Shown piece after piece: positions 8,089-15,724 of a stretch of 64,000 nt of DNA. A program made the position numbers and the translations under genes. The number at the start of each line of letters is the position of its first letter. The stretch's first letter is position 1. The DNA is from Variibacter gotjawalensis (GTDB lineage Bacteria; Pseudomonadota; Alphaproteobacteria; Rhizobiales; Xanthobacteraceae). The stretch spans positions 1,441,501-1,505,500 of the forward strand of contig NZ_AP014946.1 of assembly GCF_002355335.1 (NCBI RefSeq), given 5' to 3'. The notes beneath the pieces are model-generated. The model had not been told where the DNA came from. It saw only the letters and a list, made by a program, of their open reading frames with translations, and did no database searches.

Positions 8089-9246
8089 GTGAGCAACCGT
8101 TGGGGCGTGCTGCTTCTGTTGTTCGTCGTGCGCCTCAGCATGGCGTTTCAGTTTCAGTCGGTGGCGTCGATGTCGCCGGCGCTCATGGCCGAGTACAAAG
8201 TGGGGCTCGGCGAGATCGGGCTCCTGATCAGCTTATATCTCGCGCCCGGCTTAGCTTTTGCGCTGCCGGGAGGCGAGATCGGCCGCCGCTTCGGCGACAA
8301 ACGCGTCGTCCTGTTCGGCCTCGTGCTCATGACCGTCGGCGGCCTCATCATGGCGTCGGCCCCGAGCTGGGGATGGCAAGTTGCCGGGCGCCTCTGCGCC
8401 GGTGCCGGCGGCGTTCTGCTCAACGTCCTGATGTCCAAGATGGTCACGGACTGGTTCGCCGGCAAAGAGATAGCGACCGCGATGGCAATCTTCGTCAATT
8501 CGTGGCCGGCCGGCATCGCACTGTGTTTGCTGGTCGTCCCGGCTGTAACAGCAGCATACGGCATCTCGGCCGCGGTCCTGCTTGCGGCATCGCTCTGCAT
8601 CATCGGCTTTGCGCTTCTCGCGATCCTCTATCGCGCACCCGCCGAAGGCCAAGCCGCGAGCGCGCGTTCGCGATGGCCGGCCGGATCGGTTCTGCAAGCC
8701 ATCATCGCCGCCGGCGTGATCTGGGGCTTGTTCAACGCTGCTATCGGCATGGTCTTCAGCTTCGGCACGCCGATGCTGGTCGAACGCGGATGGAGTCTCG
8801 CCAGCGCGGGTTCGGCGACCAGCCTCGTGCTCTGGCTCGTGACCCTCTCCGTACCGCTTGGCGGTTACGTCGCCGATCGCACCGGCAAGCACGTCGAAGT
8901 CATGCTTGTCGGCTTTGTGTTGTTTGCGATTGCGTTGGTGGTCGCAGCGCTAACGACAGCGACTATCCCGGCCTTTGTTGCGCTCGGTCTTTTCGGCGGG
9001 CTCTCCGCGGGCTCGATCATGAGCCTGCCGGCGCGCGTTCTTACGGCGGAGGTTCGCGCAGTCGGCATGGGCGTTTTCTTCACGCTGTTCTACGCGATCT
9101 GCGTGATAGCGCCCATCGTGGCGGGCGTTGTGTCGTCCCGCCTCGGCACAGCCGCCGCCGGCTTCTTCCTCGGCGCAGCGATGCTGGTCGCTTGCTTGCC
9201 CTGCTATTGGATTTTCCGTCAGCTCGCCGCGCGTTCTCGATTCTGA
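8089..9246 (+). CDS. MFS transporter (CynX/NimT-like)
   Basis: A 385-residue major facilitator protein with about twelve membrane helices in two halves split by a polar loop near residue 190 (RAPAEGQAASARSR). The first cytoplasmic loop carries GGEIGRRFGDKR, close to the classical MFS motif A. The GTG start at 8089 gives VSNRWGVLLLLFVVR and follows a G-rich ribosome site that lies in an inverted repeat. The layout resembles cyanate/nitroimidazole-type carriers, but the substrate is not evident. It converges on the Bug-family receptor gene with a 26-base gap. Confidence 0.85.
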   Translation: MSNRWGVLLLLFVVRLSMAFQFQSVASMSPALMAEYKVGLGEIGLLISLYLAPGLAFALPGGEIGRRFGDKRVVLFGLVLMTVGGLIMASAPSWGWQVAGRLCAGAGGVLLNVLMSKMVTDWFAGKEIATAMAIFVNSWPAGIALCLLVVPAVTAAYGISAAVLLAASLCIIGFALLAILYRAPAEGQAASARSRWPAGSVLQAIIAAGVIWGLFNAAIGMVFSFGTPMLVERGWSLASAGSATSLVLWLVTLSVPLGGYVADRTGKHVEVMLVGFVLFAIALVVAALTTATIPAFVALGLFGGLSAGSIMSLPARVLTAEVRAVGMGVFFTLFYAICVIAPIVAGVVSSRLGTAAAGFFLGAAMLVACLPCYWIFRQLAARSRF

Positions 9247-9272
9247 TTTCGCCCGTTTAACGCTGACGCCGG

Positions 9273-10253
9273 TCAATCGACCTTGATGCCGGCGGATTTG
9301 ATCAACTCCGGCCAGCGCTTCTGCTCAGCCTTGAGCAGGTCGTCGAACTGTTTGGGAGAACCGCCTACGATCTCGGCGGCTTGCGCCTGTGAGATCGCCT
9401 TGGCCACAGCGGGTGTCCCGATCACCTTGTTGAAGATGCCGTTGATCTGGCTGACCAACGCGGGATCCATCCCGGCGGGCGCTACAATGCCGTGCCACAA
9501 ATCGATCGAGAATCCCGGGACGGCTTGAGAAGCCGGTGGTGTTTCCGCGAGTTCGGGAATCTGCTTAGCGGGAAAGCCGGCCACTGCGCGCACCTTGCCT
9601 TCGCGGATGAAAGCGATGCTCGTGGACACCGAGACCGCTGCAACGTCCGCCTCGCCTCGCAAAAGCGATGTCGTCATTTCCGCACCGGAGCGATACGGAA
9701 TGTTGATCATCTGAACGCCCGCCTGTCCGTTCAGGTAGGCCATAAACAAATGCGTCCAATTGCCGATGCCTGCAGAAGCGTAGTTGAATTTGCCGGGCTG
9801 TTGTTTCGCCGCGGCAATCAACTCCCCGAGCGATTTGTAAGGGAGATCAGGCCGCATCAGCACGACAGTCGGCAGATTGGCGACATGGATGATCGGCGTG
9901 AAGGCGGTCTGAACGTCGTAGCTCAGCTTCGACTGCAAAGCGTTGGCTGCAGCATTGGCACCGATCTCGGCGAGCAGGAGCACGTAGCCGTCAGGCTGTT
10001 CGCGCGCGACGCCCGTCGCGGCGAGTGTGCCGCCGGCACCTGGCCGATTCTCGATAACAAGTGGCTGTCCGTTGGCGAATTGCGCGAAGCCATTCGATAG
10101 GTTGCGCGCCAAGGTGTCGGCCGCGCCGCCGGCGCCGACGGGCACGACCAGTTTGACGGGCCGGTCCGGCCATTTCGTTGTCTGCGCTGAAGCCGGCGTC
10201 GCGGCGAACAGGAGCGCGAGTGCGACGACAAAGTGAAGTGGGCGTGCATTCAT
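9273..10253 (-). CDS. Bug-family (TctC-like) periplasmic solute receptor
   Basis: Extracytoplasmic receptor of the tripartite tricarboxylate transporter class. A signal peptide (MNARPLHFVVALALLF, cut after ASAQ) is followed by the family start WPDRPVKLVVPVGAGGAADTLAR and the ENRPGAGG motif; the fold is a two-lobed periplasmic-binding protein of about 325 residues. ATG 10253 is chosen because the signal peptide starts there; the frame extends 22 codons further with no signal-like sequence. No TctA or TctB membrane genes are nearby, so it is an orphan receptor, as is common for Bug proteins. Ligands are usually carboxylates. Confidence 0.92.
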   Translation of the reverse strand: MNARPLHFVVALALLFAATPASAQTTKWPDRPVKLVVPVGAGGAADTLARNLSNGFAQFANGQPLVIENRPGAGGTLAATGVAREQPDGYVLLLAEIGANAAANALQSKLSYDVQTAFTPIIHVANLPTVVLMRPDLPYKSLGELIAAAKQQPGKFNYASAGIGNWTHLFMAYLNGQAGVQMINIPYRSGAEMTTSLLRGEADVAAVSVSTSIAFIREGKVRAVAGFPAKQIPELAETPPASQAVPGFSIDLWHGIVAPAGMDPALVSQINGIFNKVIGTPAVAKAISQAQAAEIVGGSPKQFDDLLKAEQKRWPELIKSAGIKVD

Positions 10254-10338
10254 TAGCTTTTGCGGCTCCCTGCTGCAGTTCGCTTCATCGGAGAACAGCG
10301 TGGAAATTTTTTTGGGCAACGCTCACGAATAAGAGTGA

Positions 10339-10370
10339 GGCGTTGTGCTGAAAACGTTCAGCCCAACGCC
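10339..10370 (-). terminator. Terminator-like hairpin between two minus-strand genes
   Basis: GGCGTTG-GCTGAA pairs with TTCAGC-CAACGCC around an AACG loop with a single mismatch. It lies 35 bases after the NTF2-like gene and upstream of the Bug receptor start, so it likely separates the two transcription units. No T tract follows. Confidence 0.5.
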
Positions 10371-10404
10371 TACTCCGCCGATTCAACCGACAGCTTTGGT
10401 GTGA

Positions 10405-10851
10405 TCAAAGTTTAGTTGCCGCGCGGGACAACAACTTCCAGTCCGCGCCCTGCTTTTGCCAGTTCATCAAGATGTGGAGGTTCTGAGGGACCTTCTTGCC
10501 ATCAGCCGTGAATTCCTGCTCGCCGACAAAGTTGAAGCGCACGATGGCGGTAGGGCCCACGATACGGATCGTGGGATTTTTGTATTCGAGCGAAGCCCAT
10601 TTGTAGTTCGCGTTCTTGGTGCCTGTCGCCAAGCTCTCTCGAGTGTCGATCGAACCACTGGAGTGGCTGTAGCTGAGTTCTGGTGCGCTGAGCGAAGCGA
10701 GCGCCTCGCCATTGTTGGCGACCTGCGCGACGCGGAAGGCTTCGAGATTTTTCGCAATCGCGTCTTCATCCGGACCGGCATAAGCCGGGACGACGCTGAG
10801 CAGTGCCGCGGCAAGCGCGGGAACCATCAAGATACGACGATTGAAGTTCAT
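10405..10851 (-). CDS. Secreted NTF2-like (DUF4440-type) protein
   Basis: A 148-residue protein with a signal peptide (MNFNRRILMVPALAAALLS, cut near AYA) followed by an NTF2-like cone fold: an N-terminal helix (EDAIAKNLEAFRVAQVANN), LSAPELSYSHSSG, and beta strands ending in ILMNWQKQGADWKLLSR. The family contains small ligand-binding proteins, isomerases and proteins of unknown role; no catalytic set is obvious here. The ATG at 10851 has a strong GGAGG ribosome site. It is a single-gene unit by spacing. Confidence 0.85.
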   Translation of the reverse strand: MNFNRRILMVPALAAALLSVVPAYAGPDEDAIAKNLEAFRVAQVANNGEALASLSAPELSYSHSSGSIDTRESLATGTKNANYKWASLEYKNPTIRIVGPTAIVRFNFVGEQEFTADGKKVPQNLHILMNWQKQGADWKLLSRAATKL

Positions 10852-11003
10852 TTTTTCCTCCAGTTTTTTTTATTGACGACAGTGTTGCAGCCAAGCTCGC
10901 TGTTGTCGAGCGACATTCAAACATCGCCGCGCATGCGAAACGGCTACCTGCGCAGGCTACACCACAAACGCACGAATAGGATGATCGCGAAAACCCGCCA
11001 ATC

Positions 11004-11019
11004 TGTGATGGCCGTCACA
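11004..11019 (+). promoter_or_regulatory. CRP/FNR-family operator upstream of the RTX gene
   Basis: TGTGA-TGGCCG-TCACA is a perfect match to the textbook CRP half-sites TGTGA-N6-TCACA. It lies 73 bases before the RTX start codon and about 150 bases upstream of the divergent NTF2-like gene. The site is seen directly; which CRP-family protein binds it is unknown. Confidence 0.5.
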
Positions 11020-11091
11020 GCCGGCAATACCCCGTTCGCATACTAAACCCACAGACCGATCGCAGTGATCGATCAACACGGGAGAAAAGTT

Positions 11092-11967
11092 ATGCGAGCA
11101 CTAGCATCCAAAACGACCTACGCCGACGATACCACGCTCAACACCTCTACGATTGATTACAGCCAAGCGGTTCTTACCAACAAAGTTTTGTTGCCCAAAG
11201 GTCCGCTTCCCGACCTTGTCAGCGTACCGACCGAAGGCAACGATGTCCTTCGGGGCACCTCGTCCGCCGACACGATCAATGCTCTTGGCGGCGACGACAA
11301 AATATACGGCAGCGCCGGCGCCGACTTCATCGATGGCAATCGTGGTTTCGACACCGTCGATTACACGGCGTCGTCAACCTTCGTGATGGTCGATATGCAC
11401 CGCACCAGCGGCCCGATGGGTTTCTTCGGAGATGCCGACGGCGACGTCCTGATTAACGTAGAACGCGTCGTCGGCTCGAAGTTCGGCGATTTCATCAACG
11501 GCAACGACGCCGGAATGACGCTCGATGGCGGTGGCGGTGGCGACTATCTGACGGGTGGCATCGGCAACGATATCATCATCGGCGGTGCCGGTGACGACGT
11601 GCTCCGCGGCGATTTCAATGCAAACCCGTTAAGCGCTGCGCCCGGCGGCTACGACACGTTCGTGGTCGGCCAAGGAGCAGATCGCATCGTCGACTTCGAG
11701 CACGGCAAGGACAAAATTGTCGTCGAGGGCATGACGGCGGCGGCATTCGGCACCGACGGCATTCTGGCGACCTATAACTCGTCTCGCTACGACGAGTATC
11801 AAAACTTGTCGCAAGACAAAATGCTTTACGACTACGACACCGACAATCTCTACAAAGTCGAGAGCTATCAGATCGTCAACGGCCACGTAAATTACGTCAA
11901 CGTGTCGCTGATCGCGCACTTCGACAACGGCGCCGTACCAACGGCCAGCGATTTTCTCTTCGTCTGA
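11092..11967 (+). CDS. Short RTX (hemolysin-type calcium-binding) protein
   Basis: A 291-residue acidic protein with RTX nonapeptide repeats in two blocks: residues about 60-90 (GGDDKIYG, SADTINALGG) and about 155-180 (GGGDYLTGG, IGNDIIIGGAGDDVLRGD). Such repeats bind calcium and fold into a beta-roll outside the cell; RTX proteins normally leave through type I secretion using a C-terminal signal, and this one ends in a hydrophobic DFLFV, typical of such signals. No hydrolase domain is visible. ATG 11092 follows GGGAGA; the GTG at 11065 is rejected. No type I secretion genes are adjacent. A CRP-type site lies upstream and a UUCG hairpin downstream. Confidence 0.85.
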   Translation: MRALASKTTYADDTTLNTSTIDYSQAVLTNKVLLPKGPLPDLVSVPTEGNDVLRGTSSADTINALGGDDKIYGSAGADFIDGNRGFDTVDYTASSTFVMVDMHRTSGPMGFFGDADGDVLINVERVVGSKFGDFINGNDAGMTLDGGGGGDYLTGGIGNDIIIGGAGDDVLRGDFNANPLSAAPGGYDTFVVGQGADRIVDFEHGKDKIVVEGMTAAAFGTDGILATYNSSRYDEYQNLSQDKMLYDYDTDNLYKVESYQIVNGHVNYVNVSLIAHFDNGAVPTASDFLFV

Positions 11968-11989
11968 GATGAGCTGGCAAGCAACCGCA

Positions 11990-12017
11990 GAGGGCGAGAA
12001 CTTCGGTTCTCGCCCTC
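11990..12017 (+). terminator. UUCG-capped hairpin after the RTX gene
   Basis: GAGGGCGAGAAC, loop TTCG, GTTCTCGCCCTC forms a perfect 12-base stem with a stable tetraloop, 22 bases after the stop. No T tract follows. Probable terminator or mRNA-stabilising hairpin. Confidence 0.65.
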
Positions 12018-12171
12018 GTCGCTATCGCGACCTGCGCCGCGCCACGTCCAGCGAAAGGGCGTGAACGTCTTTTGATCCATCGGGAGAATTGAGGCGTCGT
12101 CGCTGACCCGCCGATAGCAGCGGCATCTGAAGTCGCGCATGAATGAGCGGAGAAAGACAGCGACCAAGACA

Positions 12172-12261
12172 TGGCGGAGAGAGAGGGATTCGAACCCTCG
12201 ATACGGTTTCCCGTATACACGCTTTCCAAGCGAGCGCCTTAAGCCACTCGGCCATCTCTCC
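12172..12261 (-). tRNA. tRNA-Ser (GGA anticodon)
   Basis: A 90-base class II tRNA with encoded CCA. The acceptor stem GGAGAGA pairs with TCTCTCC, the anticodon loop reads TTGGAAA (anticodon GGA), the long variable arm TATACGGGAAACCGTA is present, and the T loop is GTTCGAATC. The D arm contains the expected GAGTGG. One oddity: the anticodon stem CTCGC/GCGTG has a T-T mismatch at its second pair (positions 28 and 42). Confidence 0.97.
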
Positions 12262-12285
12262 GTGCGGCGCGCACTATAGTCAAAA

Positions 12286-12307
12286 GCGCCCCTACAACAA
12301 GGGGCGC
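12286..12307 (-). terminator. Terminator-like hairpin upstream of tRNA-Ser
   Basis: On the minus strand GCGCCCC, loop TTGTTGTA, GGGGCGC is followed by TTTT, then by CTATAG, a possible -10 element for the tRNA. It resembles an intrinsic terminator 25 bases before the tRNA although no minus-strand gene lies upstream; it could insulate the tRNA from antisense readthrough. Confidence 0.4.
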
Positions 12308-12476
12308 GGGCCGTTTATTTCGGCCGCCGATATCGGCCAAAAATCTCGCCGCTAGAGCCACTTAGCAACCGATCGCGCGCCCGCGAGAACGCCGCCGTCG
12401 AGCCATGCGCGCGCCGCGTTTGCGAGTCGCGGCGCAATCTGCGAATCCGGAGCGCAACCACAAGGAGGAAAGCCGA

Positions 12477-12881
12477 ATGGCAAAAACCGAAATGTTCGAT
12501 AAGGGCCTGAAGATCCGCCGCGATGTGCTCGGCGCCGAGTATGTCGACGCCGGCATCGCCAAGGCGGACGACTTCATGATGGCGTTCCAGGAAATCACCA
12601 CCGAGTGGTGCTGGGGTTATGCGTGGGGCCGCCCGGGCCTTGACCGCAAGACGCGCAGCCTCCTGAACCTCGCGATGCTCACCGCGCTCAACCGCGCTCC
12701 TGAGATCAAGCTGCACACCAAGGGCGCGCTCGCCAACGGCGTCACGGTCGACGAGATCAAGGAAGTGCTGCTGCACGCGACCGTTTACTGCGGCATTCCG
12801 GCCGGCCTCGATGCTTTCAAGGCGGCGCATGAAGTGCTCGTGAATGAAGGCGCCGTCTCCGGAAAGCCGGCCAAAGCATGA
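12477..12881 (+). CDS. Carboxymuconolactone decarboxylase family protein
   Basis: A 134-residue all-helical protein of the CMD/AhpD superfamily. It matches the PcaC-type layout: RRDVLGAEYVDA near the N terminus, WGRPGLDRKTRSLLNLAML in the middle, and the HTKGALANGVTVDEIKE helix pair. The Cys-x-x-Cys pair of AhpD peroxidase relatives is absent, so a decarboxylase or isomerase-like role is more likely than peroxidase. ATG 12477 follows AAGGAGGA. It overlaps the next gene by four bases (ATGA), so it is coupled to the beta-hydroxyacid dehydrogenase, which suggests a shared catabolic step rather than the classical protocatechuate operon, of which no other gene is present. Confidence 0.88.
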   Translation: MAKTEMFDKGLKIRRDVLGAEYVDAGIAKADDFMMAFQEITTEWCWGYAWGRPGLDRKTRSLLNLAMLTALNRAPEIKLHTKGALANGVTVDEIKEVLLHATVYCGIPAGLDAFKAAHEVLVNEGAVSGKPAKA

Positions 12882-13771
12882 GCACGAAGCGAGTAGCCTT
12901 CATCGGCATCGGCAACATGGGCTGGCCGATGGCCGCGCGCCTCGTCGGCGCCGGCTTCGACGTGACGGTGGCTGACGCAGTCGCCGGCCGCGCCGCGAAA
13001 TTCGCCAAAGAGGTCGGCGGCAAAGCCGCGAACAGCGCGGCCGACGCCGTCGCGGACGCCGACGTCATCATCACGATTTTGCCGACCAGCAAATTCGTCA
13101 CCGACGTGATCGGCAGCGTGCGCGAGCAACTTCCGACCGGCGCGCTCGTCATCGACATGACGTCCGGCGCTCCGGCGGTCACGCGCGACCTCGCAAAATC
13201 GCTCAAGGGCGACGGCATCGATATGATCGATGCGCCGGTCTCCGGCGGCGTTTCGCGCGCGATCACCGGCGAACTCGCGATCATGGCGGGCGGAGATGCC
13301 AAAGCGCTCGATCGCGCGACACCGGTGCTCAACGCGATGAGTACGACGATCCACCGCGTCGGCGATGTCGGTGCCGGGCAGGCCATGAAGGCACTCAACA
13401 ACCTCTGCTCCGGCGGTGGATTCTTGATCGCCGTCGAAGCTCTCGCGATCGGTCAGAAATTCGGTCTCGATACGCAGATCATGACCGACGTGCTCAACGC
13501 CTCGACCGGTATGAACAACGCGACGCAGAAGAAGCTCAAGCAGTTCGTGTTGTCGCGGAAGTTCGATAGCGGCTTCGCGCTCGATCTCATGGTCAAGGAC
13601 CTGTCGATCGCGCTCGAAGTCGGCCGCGATACCGCAACGCCGACGCCGTTCGCGGCGCTCTGCCGCGAAATGTGGGCAAGCGCCGCCGCGATGCTGGAAC
13701 CCGGCCAGGACCACACGGCGATCGCGAAAATGACCGAGCAATTGGCGGGCACCAAGCTCGGCGGGAACTAG
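12878..13771 (+). CDS. Beta-hydroxyacid dehydrogenase (3-hydroxyisobutyrate dehydrogenase family)
   Basis: A 297-residue NAD(P)-dependent oxidoreductase. The N-terminal Rossmann domain shows GIGNMGWPMAARL; the substrate motif DAPVSGGVSRA and the catalytic lysine in GQAMKALNNL are in place; the C-terminal helical domain closes the site. Family members oxidise 3-hydroxyisobutyrate, tartronate semialdehyde, or related acids. The start ATG overlaps the stop of the carboxymuconolactone-decarboxylase-like gene, pointing to a two-gene operon. The exact substrate cannot be read from sequence. Confidence 0.9.
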   Translation: MSTKRVAFIGIGNMGWPMAARLVGAGFDVTVADAVAGRAAKFAKEVGGKAANSAADAVADADVIITILPTSKFVTDVIGSVREQLPTGALVIDMTSGAPAVTRDLAKSLKGDGIDMIDAPVSGGVSRAITGELAIMAGGDAKALDRATPVLNAMSTTIHRVGDVGAGQAMKALNNLCSGGGFLIAVEALAIGQKFGLDTQIMTDVLNASTGMNNATQKKLKQFVLSRKFDSGFALDLMVKDLSIALEVGRDTATPTPFAALCREMWASAAAMLEPGQDHTAIAKMTEQLAGTKLGGN

Positions 13772-13782
13772 TTTCCTTAACG

Positions 13783-13810
13783 CATGGCGGCGTGGTAAAG
13801 CGCCGCCATG
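13783..13810 (+). promoter_or_regulatory. Hairpin enclosing the trhO start codon
   Basis: CATGGCGGCG (13783-13792) and CGCCGCCATG (13801-13810) are perfect complements with an 8-base loop. The right arm ends with the ATG start codon of trhO. It could act as terminator of the upstream operon or hide the start codon; no T tract follows. Confidence 0.45.
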
Positions 13811-14551
13811 CTGTCCGTCGTTGCCCTTTATCGCTTTGCGCCGCTGCCGGATTTCCGCGAATTGCGGGAGCCGATCCGTGCTGCCTGCGCGGAACGCGGC
13901 ATCAAGGGCACGCTGCTGCTGGCGCCGGAAGGCATCAACGGCACTCTCGCGGGTGAAGACGCCGCGCTGAAGGGCGTTCTCGGCAAACTCGAAACACTGC
14001 TCGGCGCTCGCTTCGCCGGCGCCGAGGTGAAATTCTCGACCGCGCAAGAAATGCCATTCCGCCGCCTCAAGGTGCGTCTGAAAAAGGAGATCGTGACACT
14101 CGGCGAACCGTCGGTCGATCCGCTCGCGTTGCGCGGCATCGATGTCGCGCCCGAAGCCTGGAACGATCTCATCGCGGCGAACGATGTGTGCGTCATCGAT
14201 GTGCGCAATGCCTTCGAGGTCGAGATGGGTACCTTCGTCGGCGCGACCGATCCGAAGCTCGAACACTTCAGCGATTTTCGCGACTATGCCGCCGAGCAGC
14301 TCGATCCCTCGCACCATCGCAAGATCGCGATGTTTTGCACCGGAGGCATTCGCTGCGAGAAGGCGAGTGCGTATCTGCTCGCGCGCGGCTTCGACGAGGT
14401 CTATCAGCTCAAGGGCGGCATCCTAAAATATCTCGAAGTCGTGCCGGAAAGCGAAAGCCGCTGGCGCGGCGAATGCTTCGTGTTCGATGAGCGTGTCGGG
14501 CTCGGCCACGGCCTGCGCGAAGCCAAGAAATCCGCGCCCGGCGACGCGTGA
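13808..14551 (+). CDS. trhO: tRNA uridine-34 hydroxylase TrhO (rhodanese-domain, UPF0176)
   Basis: A 247-residue protein of the YceA/UPF0176 family, shown in Escherichia coli to hydroxylate wobble uridine-34 of tRNA using oxygen. The N-terminal domain (residues 1-95) is ferredoxin-like and carries GTLLLAPEGINGT. The rhodanese domain follows, with IDVRNAFEVEMG and the active-site loop CTGGIRCEKAS, Cys177 being the catalytic residue. Length is slightly short of the usual 300, lacking the C-terminal zinc-like extension. The start codon lies in a hairpin and has no clear ribosome site. Confidence 0.92.
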   Translation: MLSVVALYRFAPLPDFRELREPIRAACAERGIKGTLLLAPEGINGTLAGEDAALKGVLGKLETLLGARFAGAEVKFSTAQEMPFRRLKVRLKKEIVTLGEPSVDPLALRGIDVAPEAWNDLIAANDVCVIDVRNAFEVEMGTFVGATDPKLEHFSDFRDYAAEQLDPSHHRKIAMFCTGGIRCEKASAYLLARGFDEVYQLKGGILKYLEVVPESESRWRGECFVFDERVGLGHGLREAKKSAPGDA

Positions 14552-14598
14552 AGATTATCGTAACCAGCCACTGCTAGCGTGCGCCCGACGGAGGGGCC

Positions 14599-14784
14599 AT
14601 GGCAAAGCAGAGCAGCACGAAAACGCCGAAGAAAAAGCGCGAGCCTGCGCCGCCGCCGCAAACCGAAGCGCATCGCACGTTCTCGCACGCGCTCGGCTCT
14701 TTGCGCGAAGGCGCTTACGCCGTTATCGGCTGCGCGGTGATTGCCGGCGTGCTGATGCTGCTGCACATGCGCCCGTTCGGCTGA
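14599..14784 (+). CDS. Hypothetical single-pass membrane protein, 61 aa
   Basis: Basic, Lys/Pro-rich cytoplasmic N-terminus (KTPKKKREPAPPPQTEAH) followed by one membrane helix (AYAVIGCAVIAGVLMLLHM). ATG 14599 follows GGAGGGGCC. Small proteins of this kind are common in Hyphomicrobiales. Function unknown. Confidence 0.65.
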   Translation: MAKQSSTKTPKKKREPAPPPQTEAHRTFSHALGSLREGAYAVIGCAVIAGVLMLLHMRPFG

Positions 14785-14932
14785 CGCAAACTCATCTTCT
14801 CCATTCCCCGCACGGGAACGAATCCTTTTCTCAGCGATTGGTATGGGCATAGGGGCTGCTGACGGCCTAAGTCCACGCGGCCGAATTGTCACCCGTAAAA
14901 GCGCGTGACGCCAAACGCAGGAGAAGACGGAA

Positions 14933-15229
14933 ATGAAGGCACCGAAATTCGCAACGATGTCGCTCGATGCGCTGTACAGCATGCGCAACACGCTCGAAAA
15001 AGCGATCTCGAGTCAGCTGAAGACCGCACGCAAAGGCATCGCATCGCTGACCGCAACGAAGCCGAAGCGCAAGACGAAGAAGAAGGCGTCCAAGGCGCGC
15101 GGCGCAACAGGCCGCAAGACGACGGCGCGCAAGACCACTGCACGCAAGGCAACGCGAATGGCAAAACCGATGCGGCGCGCCGCTGCGAAGCGCAAGACGA
15201 TGACGCGCGTCTCGCGCAAGCGCAAATAA
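14933..15229 (+). CDS. Histone H1-like, Lys/Arg-rich nucleoid protein, 98 aa
   Basis: An N-terminal helix of about 35 residues (MSLDALYSMRNTLEKAISSQ) is followed by a tail built almost only of Lys, Arg, Ala and Thr, with repeated KTTARK units, ending in VSRKRK. This resembles bacterial H1-like or AlgP-type DNA-binding tails; the N-terminal helix resembles the oligomerisation helix of small H-NS-like proteins. A DNA compaction role is inferred from composition. ATG 14933 follows AGGAGAAGACGG. A minus-strand frame across it is an Arg/Cys-rich shadow. Confidence 0.75.
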   Translation: MKAPKFATMSLDALYSMRNTLEKAISSQLKTARKGIASLTATKPKRKTKKKASKARGATGRKTTARKTTARKATRMAKPMRRAAAKRKTMTRVSRKRK

Positions 15230-15238
15230 GATCCGCAC

Positions 15239-15688
15239 GTGGATCTCGCGTTCGACGATATCGCACTCCGCCTCGGCGCCGCCACCGGCGCCGGGATGCT
15301 GATCGGGCTCAACCGCGATCTCGCCAGCAAGCCGATCGGCATGCGCACGCTGGGGCTCGTCAGCCTCGGTAGCGCGGCCGTCGCGGTCGCGGGAATTCAA
15401 CACTCTAACCTGGCCGACAATGCCGATGCGCTCAGCCGCGTCGTGCAGGGCGTCATTCAAGGTGTTATGGCCGGCATCAGCTTCATCGGCGCCGGCGTTA
15501 TTCTGCGTGACGCAAAAGCGCGCTCGGTCGAAGGCCTGACTACGGCCGCGACAGTGTGGATCGCCGCAGCGCTCGGCATCGCGAGTGGGCTCGGCGCATG
15601 GCGCACGCTTGCGATCTGCGTCCCGTTGACGCTGCTCGTTCTCTATTGCGGGCCGATGATCGAAAAGCTCACCAGCAATCCGGACTAG
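15239..15688 (+). CDS. MgtC/SapB-family membrane protein
   Basis: A 149-residue inner-membrane protein with four to five helices and the MgtC-type start LRLGAATGAGMLIGLNRDL and the core GISFIGAGVILRD, KARSVEGLTTAATVWIAAALG. It covers the membrane part only; the C-terminal ACT-like domain of some MgtC proteins is missing. In pathogens MgtC inhibits ATP synthase and supports growth at low magnesium; elsewhere the role is unclear. GTG 15239 lies nine bases after the stop of the histone-like gene, so the two may share a transcript. Confidence 0.88.
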   Translation: MDLAFDDIALRLGAATGAGMLIGLNRDLASKPIGMRTLGLVSLGSAAVAVAGIQHSNLADNADALSRVVQGVIQGVMAGISFIGAGVILRDAKARSVEGLTTAATVWIAAALGIASGLGAWRTLAICVPLTLLVLYCGPMIEKLTSNPD

Positions 15689-15724
15689 TAGTCAGAGCGG
15701 CGCGGACCTCTTAAGCTACGTCGC

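Noticed and set aside
12785..14317. Long minus-strand frame of 510 codons
   Set aside because: Antisense to the hydroxyacid dehydrogenase and trhO; Arg/Asp/His-rich composition typical of a reverse-complement frame in GC-rich DNA.
14813..14835. Possible EcfG-type stress promoter (GGAAC ... CGAT) upstream of the histone-like gene
   Set aside because: The spacing is short and the -10 half does not match CGTT; not strong enough to call.
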